Assembly (NCBI RefSeq): GCF_010726955.1
Contig: NZ_AP022603.1
Coordinates: 2,170,001-2,234,000, forward strand
Origin: Mycolicibacterium fallax
Lineage (GTDB): Bacteria; Actinomycetota; Actinomycetes; Mycobacteriales; Mycobacteriaceae
Length of the DNA stretch: 64,000 nt
Reading direction: 5' to 3'
Positions 48,508 through 58,078 of this stretch are shown one piece after another. Positions within the stretch are counted from its first letter, which is position 1. Each line of letters begins with the position of its first letter. The notes below the pieces were generated by a model, which did no database searches, was not told the origin of the DNA, and saw only the letters and a program-made list of their open reading frames with translations. The position numbers were made by a program, and so were the translations under genes.

Positions 48508-49161
48508 CTACTTCTCACCTCGTTTGATCGCAGTGCGAACCATGACGAGCCCGCCGTTGCGGCCGGGGATGGCGCCCTTGATCAGCAGCACGCCGTTCTC
48601 GGCGTCCACCTTGTGCACCTTCAGGTTCTGCGTGGTGACCTTCTCGTGGCCCATCCGGCCCGACATCCGGGTGCCCTTGAATACCCGGCCGGGGGTGGCG
48701 CAGCCACCGATGGAGCCGGGACGACGGTGCACCGCCTGGGTGCCGTGGCTGGCGCCCTGGCCGCTGAAGCCGTGCCGCTTCATGGTGCCGGCGAAGCCCT
48801 TGCCCTTGGAGGTGCCGGTGACGTCGACGTAGCTGCCGTCGGCGAAGATCTCGGCGGTCAGCTCCTGGCCGACCTGGTAGTCGGCGGCGGCGGCCTCGTC
48901 GTCGAGACGCAGCTCGGCGAGGTGGCGACGCGGGTTGACCCCGGCGGCGGCGTACTGGCCGGTGACCGGCTTGTTCACCTTGCGGGGGCTGATCTCACCG
49001 TAGGCGAGCTGCACGGCGGAGTAGCCGTCGCGCTCAGTGGTACGGATGCGGGTCACCACGTTGGGGCCGGCCTTGACGACGGTCACCGGGACCACCCGGT
49101 TGTTCTCGTCGAACACCTGCGTCATGCCCAGCTTGGTGCCCAGAATGCCTTTTCTAGCCAT
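48508..49161 (-). CDS. rplC: 50S ribosomal protein L3
   Basis: L3 starts 50S assembly and reaches towards the peptidyl-transferase centre. The 217-residue product begins [20 protein letters not shown] and has [20 protein letters not shown] followed by [18 protein letters not shown], a diagnostic L3 segment. It starts 14 bases after rpsJ. Confidence 0.98.
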   Translation of the reverse strand: MARKGILGTKLGMTQVFDENNRVVPVTVVKAGPNVVTRIRTTERDGYSAVQLAYGEISPRKVNKPVTGQYAAAGVNPRRHLAELRLDDEAAAADYQVGQELTAEIFADGSYVDVTGTSKGKGFAGTMKRHGFSGQGASHGTQAVHRRPGSIGGCATPGRVFKGTRMSGRMGHEKVTTQNLKVHKVDAENGVLLIKGAIPGRNGGLVMVRTAIKRGEK

Positions 49162-49175
49162 TGTGTTCTGGTCTC

Positions 49176-49481
49176 CTACTGGATGTTCACGTCGACGCTG
49201 GCCGGCAGGTCGATGCGCATGAGGGCATCCACCGTCTTCGGCGTCGGGTCGAGGATGTCGATGAGGCGCTTGTGGGTCCGCATCTCGAAGTGCTCGCGCG
49301 AATCCTTGTACTTATGCGGAGACCGGATGACGCAGTACACGTTCTTCTCGGTCGGCAGCGGCACCGGGCCGACCACACTGGCGCCCGTACGGGTGACCGT
49401 TTCCACGATCTTGCGCGCCGAGGCGTCGATCGCCTCATGGTCGTAGGCCTTGAGCCTGATGCGGATCTTCTGTCCCGCCAC
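49176..49481 (-). CDS. rpsJ: 30S ribosomal protein S10
   Basis: S10 is a head protein and, as NusE, an antitermination and NusG partner. The 101-residue product begins [20 protein letters not shown] and contains the conserved [20 protein letters not shown]. It is the first gene of the S10 operon. Confidence 0.98.
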
Positions 49482-49826
49482 GCTTCTCCTACCTCACTGT
49501 CATGCCTGGCCACCTGGCCAGACGTGGTGCCTCCGGCGCATTTCGCGCTCGATTGCCGCCGCTGTTTACCTGTCTGAAGTTCACCGACCCCCGCGCTCGG
49601 GCGTGTCGCCGTTGCGCAGCCCGGAGGGTTCCGAGAGATTCTCGTCGCCGTCCAGGTTGGGACCGGACGCGCCCGCATGGGCGCCGGTCGTATGCCCGGC
49701 CAGGTGCGAACCCGGCTCAAGGCAACCCGAACAGTATGCCCCAGATCGGCGCACGCTCCAAATGCGGTGGTATCTGCGCCGAGGACGCCCCGCGGGGTGC
49801 CCGGCGGCCGTCCCGCGGGCGTCTAA
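49482..49826. other. Leader and upstream region of the S10 operon
   Basis: About 345 bases between rpsJ and the divergent DUF4442-type gene. It contains the predicted S10 promoter (49733-49761) and a leader of about 240 bases. Several short open frames cross it but none has a believable product. The long leader is compatible with a regulatory RNA structure, but I cannot outline a fold with confidence. Confidence 0.5.
49733..49761 (-). promoter_or_regulatory. Candidate promoter of the S10 operon
   Basis: On the minus strand TTGGAG (49756-49761) and CATACT (49733-49738) are exactly 17 bases apart. Transcription would start near 49726, leaving a leader of about 245 bases. It is the best-spaced pair I can see upstream of rpsJ. 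Confidence 0.5.
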
Positions 49827-49842
49827 CTTACTTTGAAGTAAG
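49827..49842. promoter_or_regulatory. Perfect seven-base-arm palindrome at the DUF4442-type gene start
   Basis: CTTACTT-TG-AAGTAAG ends directly before ATG 49843. It overlaps a TACTTT (49829-49834) that could be a -10 for a leaderless or near-leaderless transcript. Such a site suits a TetR- or MarR-type repressor. Confidence 0.55.
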
Positions 49843-50322
49843 ATGGTGGTCATGAGCGTCTCCCCCACCTACCGGGCCTGGCAGCGACTGTCCGGCAAGC
49901 CCGGCGGCTCGGCCCTGTTCTCCGCCGCGATGATCGCCCGGGTGCCGTATTTCGCCTCCGTCGTCCCGCACGTACACCGGATGGAACCGGGGCGCTGCGA
50001 GGTGACCGCGCCCAAGTGGTACGGCGTCTACAACCATCTCGGCACCTTTCACGCGATCGCCGCCTGCAACCTCGCCGAGGTGTCGATGGGCATGCTGATG
50101 GAGGCCACCGTGCCGGCCAGCCACCGCTGGATCCCCAAGGCGATGACGGTGCAGTACCTGACCAAGGCCAAAACCTCGCTGCGCGCGGTGGCGACGCTGG
50201 CGGTCCCGGATTTCGCCGCGATCACCGAGGGCACCGAGGTGACGGTGCCGATCAGCATCACCGACCGCGACGGCACCGAGGTGGTCAGCGCCGAGATCAC
50301 CACCTGGGTCACCCCGGCCTGA
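49843..50322 (+). CDS. DUF4442 / hotdog-fold thioesterase-like protein
   Basis: The 159-residue protein has the hotdog-fold layout of the DUF4442/PaaI-like group: WYGVYNHLGTFHAIAACNLAE (residues about 56-74, split here as WYGVYNHLGTFH and AIAACNLAE) followed by VSMGMLMEATVP and the strand TVQYLTKAKTSLRAVATL. Members are acyl-CoA thioesterases or acyl-binding proteins. ATG 49843 would be nearly leaderless; ATG 49852 gives 156 residues. No Shine-Dalgarno sequence is seen for either. Confidence 0.75.
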   Translation: MVVMSVSPTYRAWQRLSGKPGGSALFSAAMIARVPYFASVVPHVHRMEPGRCEVTAPKWYGVYNHLGTFHAIAACNLAEVSMGMLMEATVPASHRWIPKAMTVQYLTKAKTSLRAVATLAVPDFAAITEGTEVTVPISITDRDGTEVVSAEITTWVTPA

Positions 50323-50328
50323 GCCCGG

Positions 50329-51966
50329 TCAGCTGCCCAGCCCGGCCCAGAACTCGCAGCGGTGCTCGGCGGCGTAGTCGGAGATCGGCCGGGAACCGTC
50401 GGTCCGCAGCGACAGCACCGGGCCCGCGCCGGCGGCATCGGCGACGGCGGGCCAGCTCGGCGCGCCGGGAACCGCGGGCACCCCGGTGGTCACGAACGCC
50501 GACCAGTACCCGATCATCTGCGCCGACAACCGGCGCTGGGCGGCGCTGAGCGCCGGCGCGCCGACGATGTCGAACAGGTACCGCAGGTCCAGCGAGTGGC
50601 TGGCGCCCACCCGGAATGGCACCCGGGTCAACGGCTCGGGCCGCGGCGCCGCCGGGTCGTCGAACTCGTAGAAGTAGACCGGCGCCGCACCCGCGAGCGC
50701 GGCCGCCATCCGGGTCGCCGGGCAGGCGAACGCGCCGTCGGTGACCGTCCGGGCGTACCGCTCGGTGACCTGCGCGGGCGTCGCGCCCGCGGGCAGCGGG
50801 TAGCGGGCCGCGACCGCAGCGCCGTGCCGCCCGAAGGCCTGCGCCAGCAGGCCCGGGTAGTCCGCGGCCGTCGGCAGCCCGGCACCGGTGCGCAGATACT
50901 GCAGCGCCGGGAACAGGGTGAACTCGTCGGCGGTGGTGCCGATCAGCACCGGCACCGACACCGCGTCGGGTCCGCCCATCGCGGTGACCGGGTCGACCGG
51001 CAGCACCGGGGTGCCCAGCACCGGGCCGGTCAGCGGCTCATCCCCGAGCCGGGTGTACCACGGGGATTCCTCCAGGTCGGTGGCCGCGATCGCCCGCAGG
51101 CAGCCGGCGATCTCCTCGTCGCGCCCGCGCGCGCAGCCCGCCGCCGCGACATAGTCGCGGCCCACCCGCTCGGCGGTGGCCCGGTCGGCCTGGGCCCGGC
51201 ACGGGCCGCTGGCGATGACGGCAGAGCGGAACAGTCCGGCCGAATCCGGCGCGGCCAGGTGGTCGCAGACCGACATCGCCCCGGCGGATTCCCCGGCGAT
51301 GGTCACCCGGTCCGGGTCGCCGCCGAAGCCGGCGATGTTGGCGCGGACCCAGCGCAGCGCGGCCTGCTGATCGGCCAGCCCGTAGTTGCCCTCGCCGAGG
51401 GCCGGATGGATCAGGAAACCGAGCGCGCCGAGCCGATAGTTCAGTGTGACCACCACGACGTCACCCTCGGTGGTCAGCCGGCGGGCGTCGTACATCGCGC
51501 CGCTGCCGTTGGCGAAGCCGCCGCCGTGGATCCACACCAGCACCGGCCGGGCCACCGCGCCCGCCGGGCTCCACACGTTGACGAACAGGCAGTCCTCGGA
51601 GTCGCCGTGCCCGCCGCCGGGATCGAGCCGGACGTCCTGGATGCAGCGCTTGCCCGGCCGGCTGGCGTCGCGGATCCCGGGCCAGGGCTCCGCCGGCCGC
51701 GGCGGCTGCCAGCGCAGCGGTCCGATCGGGGCTGCCGCATAGGGGATGCCCTGGAACAGCCGGTAGCCCTGGCCGATCTCGCCGCGGACCCGCCCGGCGG
51801 TGGTGTGCACCATCCCGTCGTCCAGGCCCGGGTCCGGCGGCGCGGGCAGCGCGGTGCCGGCGGGGGCGGATCCGCGGGTTCCGCAGCCGCCCAGCGCGGT
51901 GGTCAGCATCAGCAGTGCGGCCGCGACGGCTGCCCACCTCGCGGTCCGAGGCGCCCGATGCTGCAC
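50329..51966 (-). CDS. Type B carboxylesterase lipoprotein
   Basis: The 545-residue alpha/beta hydrolase has the esterase elbow GESAGAMS, the oxyanion segment WIHGGGFANGSG, NYRLGALGFL and a catalytic His in GASHSLDLRYLF. The N-terminus is a lipoprotein signal with lipobox LGGC at about residue 28, so the enzyme is tethered outside the membrane. It starts with GTG, 12 bases upstream of tetR on the same strand side; tetR is transcribed first. Substrate unknown. Confidence 0.88.
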   Translation of the reverse strand: MQHRAPRTARWAAVAAALLMLTTALGGCGTRGSAPAGTALPAPPDPGLDDGMVHTTAGRVRGEIGQGYRLFQGIPYAAAPIGPLRWQPPRPAEPWPGIRDASRPGKRCIQDVRLDPGGGHGDSEDCLFVNVWSPAGAVARPVLVWIHGGGFANGSGAMYDARRLTTEGDVVVVTLNYRLGALGFLIHPALGEGNYGLADQQAALRWVRANIAGFGGDPDRVTIAGESAGAMSVCDHLAAPDSAGLFRSAVIASGPCRAQADRATAERVGRDYVAAAGCARGRDEEIAGCLRAIAATDLEESPWYTRLGDEPLTGPVLGTPVLPVDPVTAMGGPDAVSVPVLIGTTADEFTLFPALQYLRTGAGLPTAADYPGLLAQAFGRHGAAVAARYPLPAGATPAQVTERYARTVTDGAFACPATRMAAALAGAAPVYFYEFDDPAAPRPEPLTRVPFRVGASHSLDLRYLFDIVGAPALSAAQRRLSAQMIGYWSAFVTTGVPAVPGAPSWPAVADAAGAGPVLSLRTDGSRPISDYAAEHRCEFWAGLGS

Positions 51967-51977
51967 GACCGCCGTGC

Positions 51978-52610
51978 CTAGGGCTGCTCGGACGCGGCCG
52001 GCCGGCCGTAGACGTGCAGGAATCCCTCGACGGAGGCGCGGACGGTCTCCCGGTAGTCGGCGTCGACCAGGGTGGAGAGCCGGGCGGTGACCAACGGCCC
52101 GACCAGCAGCGTCATCGCGGTGGCCCGGTCGAACTCGACGAGTTCGGCGGCGGTCTGCGGGCTGTCGAAGATCGCGTCGAACGGCGCCGCGTACTGCTGG
52201 GCGATCCGCTCGCGCAGGGTGCGCACCTCCTCGCTGTCCGAGGACGCGTGCGTGTCCGGCATCTGTTCGAGGTCGCGGCCCAGCGCCAGCCAGTTCATCG
52301 CGGTCAGCAACGCCGGCGCCTCGGCGATGTGCTCGGCGAAGGCCTGCAGCAGCCCGGTCAGCCGGTCCCGCAGCGAGCCGTCCTCCGGCGGCATCGGGGC
52401 CGGCGGGATCAGCGACTGGAACGCGGCCGCCAGCAGGTCGGTGCCGCTGGAGAAGTGTCGGTACAGCGTGGCCCGGGCGACGTTCGCCCCGCGCAGCACC
52501 GCGTCGACGGTCACCGCGCTCGGGCCGCCGGAGTTCAGCAGCGTGGTCGCGGCCTCCAGCAGCCGGGCCCGGGATCGGGCCGGGCGCGGATCGGTACGGC
52601 CACCGCTCAC
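51978..52610 (-). CDS. TetR-family transcriptional regulator
   Basis: The 210-residue protein from the GTG at 52610 (GGGAGG seven bases upstream) has a TetR helix-turn-helix: SRARLLEAATTLLNSGG, then GANVARATLYRHFSSGTDLL (about 40-59). The C-terminal ligand domain is not conserved. It is divergent from the MFS exporter with a palindrome between them, the usual arrangement for a local repressor, and is probably co-transcribed with the esterase. Confidence 0.88.
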   Translation of the reverse strand: MSGGRTDPRPARSRARLLEAATTLLNSGGPSAVTVDAVLRGANVARATLYRHFSSGTDLLAAAFQSLIPPAPMPPEDGSLRDRLTGLLQAFAEHIAEAPALLTAMNWLALGRDLEQMPDTHASSDSEEVRTLRERIAQQYAAPFDAIFDSPQTAAELVEFDRATAMTLLVGPLVTARLSTLVDADYRETVRASVEGFLHVYGRPAASEQP

Positions 52611-52733
52611 CGGGTCACCTCCCTGATCTCGGGGCGCAGCGATTCCATGCTGGCGAACGCGTGGGCCCCGCGCGGGCAAACCGCGCGATCCGGGCCGATC
52701 CAGTTTACAAGACTGTTAGTCTCGGACAGATTT

Positions 52734-52748
52734 GAGACACAGCGTCTC
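52734..52748. promoter_or_regulatory. Likely TetR operator between tetR and the MFS gene
   Basis: GAGAC-ACAGC-GTCTC is a perfect five-base-arm inverted repeat, extended by partial symmetry (TTT before, GAAA after). Another GTCTC half-site precedes it at 52709. It sits 23 bases before the MFS start. Confidence 0.55.
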
Positions 52749-52771
52749 GAAACGTGCGACGGGAGCGCCCG

Positions 52772-54367
52772 GTGACCGATGCCCTGCTCGCCCCGCCCGA
52801 GCCCGGCACCGCCACCGCCCACCGCCGCGGCTGGACCCTGACGGTGGCCTGCCTGGGCGTGCTGCTGGTGATGTCGTCGATGGTCGCGCTGAACACCGCG
52901 CTCGGTGACATCGCGATCCAGACCTCGGCCAGTCAGACCCAGCTCACCTGGATCGTCGACGGCTACACCCTGGCGCTGGCCTGCCTGCTGCTGCCCGCCG
53001 GCGCGATCGGCGACCGGTTCGGCCGCCGCGGCGCCCTGCTGTTCGGCCTGGTGCTGTTCGGCGCGTCGTCGTTCCTGCCGATCTTCGTCGCCGACGCGAC
53101 CACCCTGATCGTCTCCCGCGCCATCGCCGGGCTCGGGGCCGCGTTCGTCATGCCGGCCACCCTGTCGCTGATCACCTCGGTCTACAGCCGGCAGCAGCGC
53201 ACCAAGGCCGTCGGCGTGTGGGCCGGGGTGTCCAGCTGCGGGGGCATCGTCGGGATGCTGGGATCTGGTGTGCTGCTGCACTTCTGGTCCTGGCCGTCGA
53301 TCTTCTGGGCGTTCGCGCTTTCGGCGATCCTGCTGATCCCGCTGACCCTGCTGGCGCGAGGTTCCAAGGAGGAGAACCCGCATCCGCTCGATGGCACCGG
53401 CGCGGCGCTGATCGCCGCGGCGGTGGCGGCGTTCGTGTTCGGGATCCTGGAGGCGCCGGCCCGGGGCTGGTCGGACCCGGTGGTCTACGGCTGCCTGATC
53501 GCTGGTGTCGGGCTGGCGGCCGGCTTCGCCGCGGTCGAGGTGCGGCACGAATTTCCGCTGCTGGATGTTCGGCTGTTCGCCGACACCATGTTCGCCACCG
53601 GTGCGGCCGCCATCACCGTGGTGTTCTTCGCACTGTTCGGCTTCTTCTTCATCTACATGCAGTTCATCCAGCTCGCCCTGGACTACAGCGCGCTAGGCAC
53701 CGCGGTGGCGATCAGTCCGCTGGCGGTGCCGCTGCTGATCCTGTCGCTGCTGTCGTTCTGGTACCTGCCCCGAATGGGACTGCGGCTGGTGGTGTTCCTC
53801 GGCCTGGCCATCACCGGGGTCGGTTTCCTGTGCATGCGGTTCCTGTCACTGGATTCGGACTACTGGGCGCTGGCCTGGCCGCTGCTGGTGCTGTCGGCCG
53901 GCCTCGGCCTGACCGTGGCGCCGACCACCTCGGCGATCATGACCGCCATTCCCGACGACAAGCAGGGCGTCGGATCGGCGATCAACGACACCACCCGGGA
54001 GGTCGGCGCCGCCCTGGGCATCGCGCTGGCCGGCTCGATGCTGGCCTCGCAGTACGCCCAGGTGCTGCGACCGCTGCTGTCGGCGTTCCCCGAGCCGATC
54101 CGGGAGTCCGCGGCCCGCTCGCTGGGCGAGGCACTCGGGGTGGCCGGTTCGCTCGGCCCGGACGGCCAGGCGCTGGCCGACGCCGCCCGGGCCGCCTTCA
54201 CCGAGTCGGTGCACTCCTCGCTGACCGCGCTCGGTGCGGTGACGACGATCTCCGCGGTGCTGATCGGCGCCTGGGCGCCCGGGCGCGACGGCCGTCAGCT
54301 CGCGATCGTGCGGCGGCTGCGCGGGCAGCGCCCCGGCGGCAGGCATCGGCGCCGGGCGGGCGCCTGA
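52772..54367 (+). CDS. MFS drug exporter, DHA2 (14-segment) family
   Basis: The 531-residue protein has about 14 membrane segments. MFS motif A appears as GAIGDRFGRRGALL (about residues 74-87), and segment 5 carries the antiporter-type GLGAAFVMPATLSLI. These features match EmrB/QacA-type drug:proton antiporters. The GTG at 52772 is six bases after GGGAG; a GTG 18 bases earlier is less well placed. Divergent TetR control is likely. Confidence 0.88.
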   Translation: MTDALLAPPEPGTATAHRRGWTLTVACLGVLLVMSSMVALNTALGDIAIQTSASQTQLTWIVDGYTLALACLLLPAGAIGDRFGRRGALLFGLVLFGASSFLPIFVADATTLIVSRAIAGLGAAFVMPATLSLITSVYSRQQRTKAVGVWAGVSSCGGIVGMLGSGVLLHFWSWPSIFWAFALSAILLIPLTLLARGSKEENPHPLDGTGAALIAAAVAAFVFGILEAPARGWSDPVVYGCLIAGVGLAAGFAAVEVRHEFPLLDVRLFADTMFATGAAAITVVFFALFGFFFIYMQFIQLALDYSALGTAVAISPLAVPLLILSLLSFWYLPRMGLRLVVFLGLAITGVGFLCMRFLSLDSDYWALAWPLLVLSAGLGLTVAPTTSAIMTAIPDDKQGVGSAINDTTREVGAALGIALAGSMLASQYAQVLRPLLSAFPEPIRESAARSLGEALGVAGSLGPDGQALADAARAAFTESVHSSLTALGAVTTISAVLIGAWAPGRDGRQLAIVRRLRGQRPGGRHRRRAGA

Positions 54368-54371
54368 ACCG

Positions 54372-55814
54372 TCAGCCGGCCGTGACGAACGATGCGGCCC
54401 GGTGCGCGATCATCACCGTGCTGGCGTGTGGCCCGCGGCTCGGGACGCTGGGCAGCACCGACCCGTCGATCACCCACAGATTCTGCGCCCCGCGAACCCG
54501 GCAGCGCTCATCGAGCACCGCCCGTGAGTCGCTCTCGCCGCCCATCGGCGCGGTGCCGCACAGATGCTGCGAGGTGGCCCACGCCGGATCACCGAGTCTG
54601 ACTGTGCCACCGAGGATTTCGCGGACCAGGCCGACACCTTTGGCCAGTGCTCGAGCGTCACCGTCGGCACTGTCGTAGCGGTGCCGGATCTCCGGGCCGA
54701 TCCGCGGATCCGCGGAGAGGAGCCGAAGTCGTCCTCGCGCAATCGGATTCATCAGCGCGACGCCGATCTGCGGACGATCATCGGAAACCTCGCCAGCGCC
54801 CGTCATTGCGGCGAAACCCTGTGTGTAGGGCCGTATTTCAATGCCATCGGCGGTGCTCAGCACCGCTTGCAGTGCCGGCCCCGGCGCGCCGGATGCCCAG
54901 TCCGTCGGCAGCAGCCACTCCGGGTGGTCGGCGAACGCAGCCCCGACGGGCGCCTCGATCAGCGGCTCAATGCCCAAGTCTCGCAACATATCCGGATCGC
55001 CGATACCGGAGCGCAGCAACAGCGTGGCCGAGCCGATCGCGCCGGCCGACAGCACGATCCGGTCGGCGGTGAACACCGTGGCCGAGTCCGGTCCGGTCGC
55101 CTCGACACCGGTCGCGCGCAGCCCGTCGAACCGGATCCGGTGCACGCTGCGCACCGGCAGCACGCTCAGGTTGGGCCGGCCGGCGGTCCGGGCCAGGAAA
55201 ACCTCACCGGGGCCGTAGCGGTGCCCGCCCAGGATGTTCGACGGCACCGCGCCGATCCCGTCGACCGGGCCGGCGCCGTCGGTACCGCCGTTGAGGTCGT
55301 CGATCCAGCCGAAGCCGGCATCGGCCGCCGCGGCGGCCAGGGCGGCGGCCGGCCCGGTCAGCTCGGCGGCCCGGCGCACCGGAACCGGGCCGTCGCGGCC
55401 GTGCAGCGGCCCGGCCACATCGTGATCGGTCTCGATCGCCCGGAAGTGCCCGAGCACGTCGGGCCAGGCCCAGCCGGGCAGTGCCCAGCCGTCGAAATCC
55501 CGCGGCAGGCCGCGGCAGAAGTAGCCGCCGTTGACCGCGCCGGAGCCGCCGACGGTGGCGCCGCGGACCAGTTCGGCCGGCCGGGCCGGGTCGTCGGTGA
55601 GCACCGCGGAGTACCGCGCGATCACCGGGCTGTCGGCGGCCAGCGGCAGCCGGGTGCCGTCCCCGGTCAGCGCGGCCACCCGGGGGTCCGGACCGGGACC
55701 CGCCTCCAGCACCGTGACCCGGCAGCCGGGGTCCGCCGAAAGGCGTTCGGCCAGGACGGATCCGGCACTGCCCGCACCAACGATGAGGACGTCGCTGTGC
55801 ACCGCCGCGATCAC
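54372..55814 (-). CDS. mftG: Mycofactocin-associated GMC oxidoreductase
   Basis: MftG is a GMC flavoprotein needed to move electrons from reduced mycofactocin to the respiratory chain during growth on ethanol. The 480-residue protein opens with the FAD motif [18 protein letters not shown], has [18 protein letters not shown] and the active-site [10 protein letters not shown] (His near residue 430). The GTG at 55814 overlaps the mftF stop by four bases. A frame open far upstream belongs to the reverse of mftF and is not used. Confidence 0.93.
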   Translation of the reverse strand: MIAAVHSDVLIVGAGSAGSVLAERLSADPGCRVTVLEAGPGPDPRVAALTGDGTRLPLAADSPVIARYSAVLTDDPARPAELVRGATVGGSGAVNGGYFCRGLPRDFDGWALPGWAWPDVLGHFRAIETDHDVAGPLHGRDGPVPVRRAAELTGPAAALAAAAADAGFGWIDDLNGGTDGAGPVDGIGAVPSNILGGHRYGPGEVFLARTAGRPNLSVLPVRSVHRIRFDGLRATGVEATGPDSATVFTADRIVLSAGAIGSATLLLRSGIGDPDMLRDLGIEPLIEAPVGAAFADHPEWLLPTDWASGAPGPALQAVLSTADGIEIRPYTQGFAAMTGAGEVSDDRPQIGVALMNPIARGRLRLLSADPRIGPEIRHRYDSADGDARALAKGVGLVREILGGTVRLGDPAWATSQHLCGTAPMGGESDSRAVLDERCRVRGAQNLWVIDGSVLPSVPSRGPHASTVMIAHRAASFVTAG

Positions 55815-57232
55815 ATCCGAATCTGTGGACGCAGCGGCACCAGGGTCTGGTTGCGCAGCACCGAGTACCACAGCCCGGCCCCGTAGGCGAGGTCGTCGAG
55901 CCGCTTGAGCAGCAGGTAGGCGATCGGACCCACCGGCCGCACCTCGTCGTCGTCGGCGGCGCCGCTGCGGTGCCCCAGCCAATCGGCCACCCCGTCCAGG
56001 ACGGCCGCCAGCAGCACCACCTGGCGAAACCGCGGTGAGAGCACCGCGGCCACCGCCGCCACCGGCCAGTAGTGCCGGCAGATCGCCGCCGCCAGTTGCA
56101 GCCCCGCCGCGCCGAGCCCGCGGGCGGCGACCACCGCCACGTCGCGCGGCGCGGCCTCCGGGGACCGCATCGAGCGGGCCACCTTGGCGCCGACCACCCC
56201 GGCGGCCAGCAGCGAGGCCAGCGCCGTCAACCGGGTGCCCAGCGCCAGCAGCAGCCAGGTCAGCAGCGACCAGCCCGAGATGACCATCGGGGCCACCTTG
56301 CCCGGGTGCCGGGCCGACAGCGGCCCGGTCGAGGTGCCGTAGAACGCCTTGCGCCGCAGCCACGCCCCCGGTTCGATCCGGTGCTCGTGGGAGACCAGGG
56401 CGATCGGCTCGTAGCGCAGCCGCGCCCCGGTTTCGATCAGCCGCCAGCACAGGTCGACGTCCTCGCCGCAGCGCATGTCCTCGTCGAACCCGCCGACCGC
56501 GCGCAGCGTCGCGACCCGGCCGATGATCGCCGCGCTGGGCAGATAGGACACCGTGCCGTACGGGGTCACCGGCGCCTCCCGCCGGCCCAGGTCCAGCGAG
56601 GAGCGCACCGCCTCGTAGCGGGCCAGCAGGTTGTCCGGGCCGGGCAGGCCGACGATCCGCGGGGCGACCAGGGCCACCGCCGGATCGCAGAAGTGCCCGA
56701 GCAGCACCTCCAGCCAGCCGCGGCGCGGCAGCACATCCGAATCCAGGAACGCCACGAAGTCGGTGTCGCAGGCCGCCAGGCCGGTGTTGCGGGCCGCGGC
56801 CGGACCGCGCGGTTCGTCGTGCCGCAGGATCGTCACCTCGCAGCCGGCACCCTGGAAATCGTTGCCGGACAACGGCACCGGTGAACCGTCGTCGACGACG
56901 ACGACCCGGACCCCGCGCAGCGCGCCGACCAGCCGGATCACCCCGGCCGGGTTGTCGTGCACCGGGATCACCACCGTGACATCCAGGTAGGACGGGCCGG
57001 TGGCCGGCCGGGGGTGGGCGACGGTGGCGTCCAGCAGGGCCCGGGCCAGCTGGGCGCTGCTGGCGTCGCGGACCTCCAGCCGACCGTCCCCGAGCATGTC
57101 GCGGGCGGCCGGCGCCAGCCGCAGCAGCCGGGTCGGGGAACCGCCGAGCAGCGCGCTGCCCGCGCCGAGCACTCGAACCCGGCGATCGACCTGCACCGCG
57201 AAACCGTCGGGCAGCCGGGGCCCGGCGGTCAC
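55811..57232 (-). CDS. mftF: Mycofactocin glycosyltransferase
   Basis: MftF is the GT2 enzyme that puts beta-1,4-linked glucose chains on mycofactocin precursors. The 473-residue product has the GT-A fold: [26 protein letters not shown], the DXD-type [14 protein letters not shown] and [19 protein letters not shown], followed by C-terminal membrane-prone segments. The GTG start at 57232 overlaps the mftE stop (GTGA). Confidence 0.93.
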   Translation of the reverse strand: MTAGPRLPDGFAVQVDRRVRVLGAGSALLGGSPTRLLRLAPAARDMLGDGRLEVRDASSAQLARALLDATVAHPRPATGPSYLDVTVVIPVHDNPAGVIRLVGALRGVRVVVVDDGSPVPLSGNDFQGAGCEVTILRHDEPRGPAAARNTGLAACDTDFVAFLDSDVLPRRGWLEVLLGHFCDPAVALVAPRIVGLPGPDNLLARYEAVRSSLDLGRREAPVTPYGTVSYLPSAAIIGRVATLRAVGGFDEDMRCGEDVDLCWRLIETGARLRYEPIALVSHEHRIEPGAWLRRKAFYGTSTGPLSARHPGKVAPMVISGWSLLTWLLLALGTRLTALASLLAAGVVGAKVARSMRSPEAAPRDVAVVAARGLGAAGLQLAAAICRHYWPVAAVAAVLSPRFRQVVLLAAVLDGVADWLGHRSGAADDDEVRPVGPIAYLLLKRLDDLAYGAGLWYSVLRNQTLVPLRPQIRM

Positions 57233-57939
57233 GCCAGCATCCCCGTCCCGCCCGGATTCCACTCGCCGATGCGGCGCGCGCACCCGTCGACCATGGCGGC
57301 CAGGATGCGCGCCCCCGCCGCAGCGGTCGCCGTCCTCGGATCGCCCAAGATACCTACCTCGCTCACTGCTGCCAGTCCCCCTCGGCGCATCATCGGCATC
57401 AGCTCGCTCAGCGGCGCGCTGTTGCCGGCCTCGATTCGTTCGGTCCGCACATCCGCCGGGCAAAGATGCAGCAGGACCGAGGTTTCGGTGTGCCCCGCGT
57501 GCGCGTCGGCACCGTCGACCAGCGGGGCGCACCAGGCGACGTCGCGGCCCTCGGCGCGCAATCGACGCACCGCGCCGACCAGCGCGGGCACGTTACCGCC
57601 GTGCCCGTTGACGAACACCACCCGCCGGGTCCAGCGGCACGCCGAGCGGCCGTACTCGACCAGCACCGATTCCAGCACCTCGGTGCCGATGGAGACGGTG
57701 CCGGCAAAGCCCTCGTGCTCGCCGCTGGCCCCGTAACACAGCGCCGGGGCGCCCAGGTAAGCCCCGGGCGCCAACCGGTCCAGCACGGCGGCGACCACGG
57801 CGTTCGCTATCCGGGTGTCGGTGTCCAGCGGCAGGTGCGGCCCGTGCTGCTCGACCGAGCCCACCGGAACCACCAGCGTCGGGTCCAGCGGGGCCACCTC
57901 GCTCGAGGTCGAGTCTGCAAGCCAGGTGGGGGACTCCAC
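57229..57939 (-). CDS. mftE: Mycofactocin precursor peptidase (creatininase family)
   Basis: MftE cleaves the modified MftA to release the Val-Tyr-derived core AHDP. The 236-residue protein has creatininase motifs [39 protein letters not shown] and AHAGHTETS, which supply metal-binding His, Glu and Asp. The GTG at 57939 ([10 protein letters not shown]) is the first good start; the frame is open for 28 more codons. No clear Shine-Dalgarno precedes it. It is separated from mftD by about 140 bases. Confidence 0.88.
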   Translation of the reverse strand: MESPTWLADSTSSEVAPLDPTLVVPVGSVEQHGPHLPLDTDTRIANAVVAAVLDRLAPGAYLGAPALCYGASGEHEGFAGTVSIGTEVLESVLVEYGRSACRWTRRVVFVNGHGGNVPALVGAVRRLRAEGRDVAWCAPLVDGADAHAGHTETSVLLHLCPADVRTERIEAGNSAPLSELMPMMRRGGLAAVSEVGILGDPRTATAAAGARILAAMVDGCARRIGEWNPGGTGMLA

Positions 57940-58078
57940 GCTTGAGAATGTTAGGCGGTATCCATCCGGCGCGCACCGGTTGTTGGGGTCCGGTTTGCAC
58001 TTCTTGCGGCCCGCTGACCGCATAGCGCCACCGTGGTCCCGCCAGTCCCGGGCGCCACAGGCGCCCGCCCGGGGCGTC

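Noticed and set aside
55815..56450. N-terminal extension of the mftG frame by about 210 codons
   Set aside because: It lies inside mftF on the same strand in another frame and shows no domain; the GTGA coupling fixes the start at 55814.
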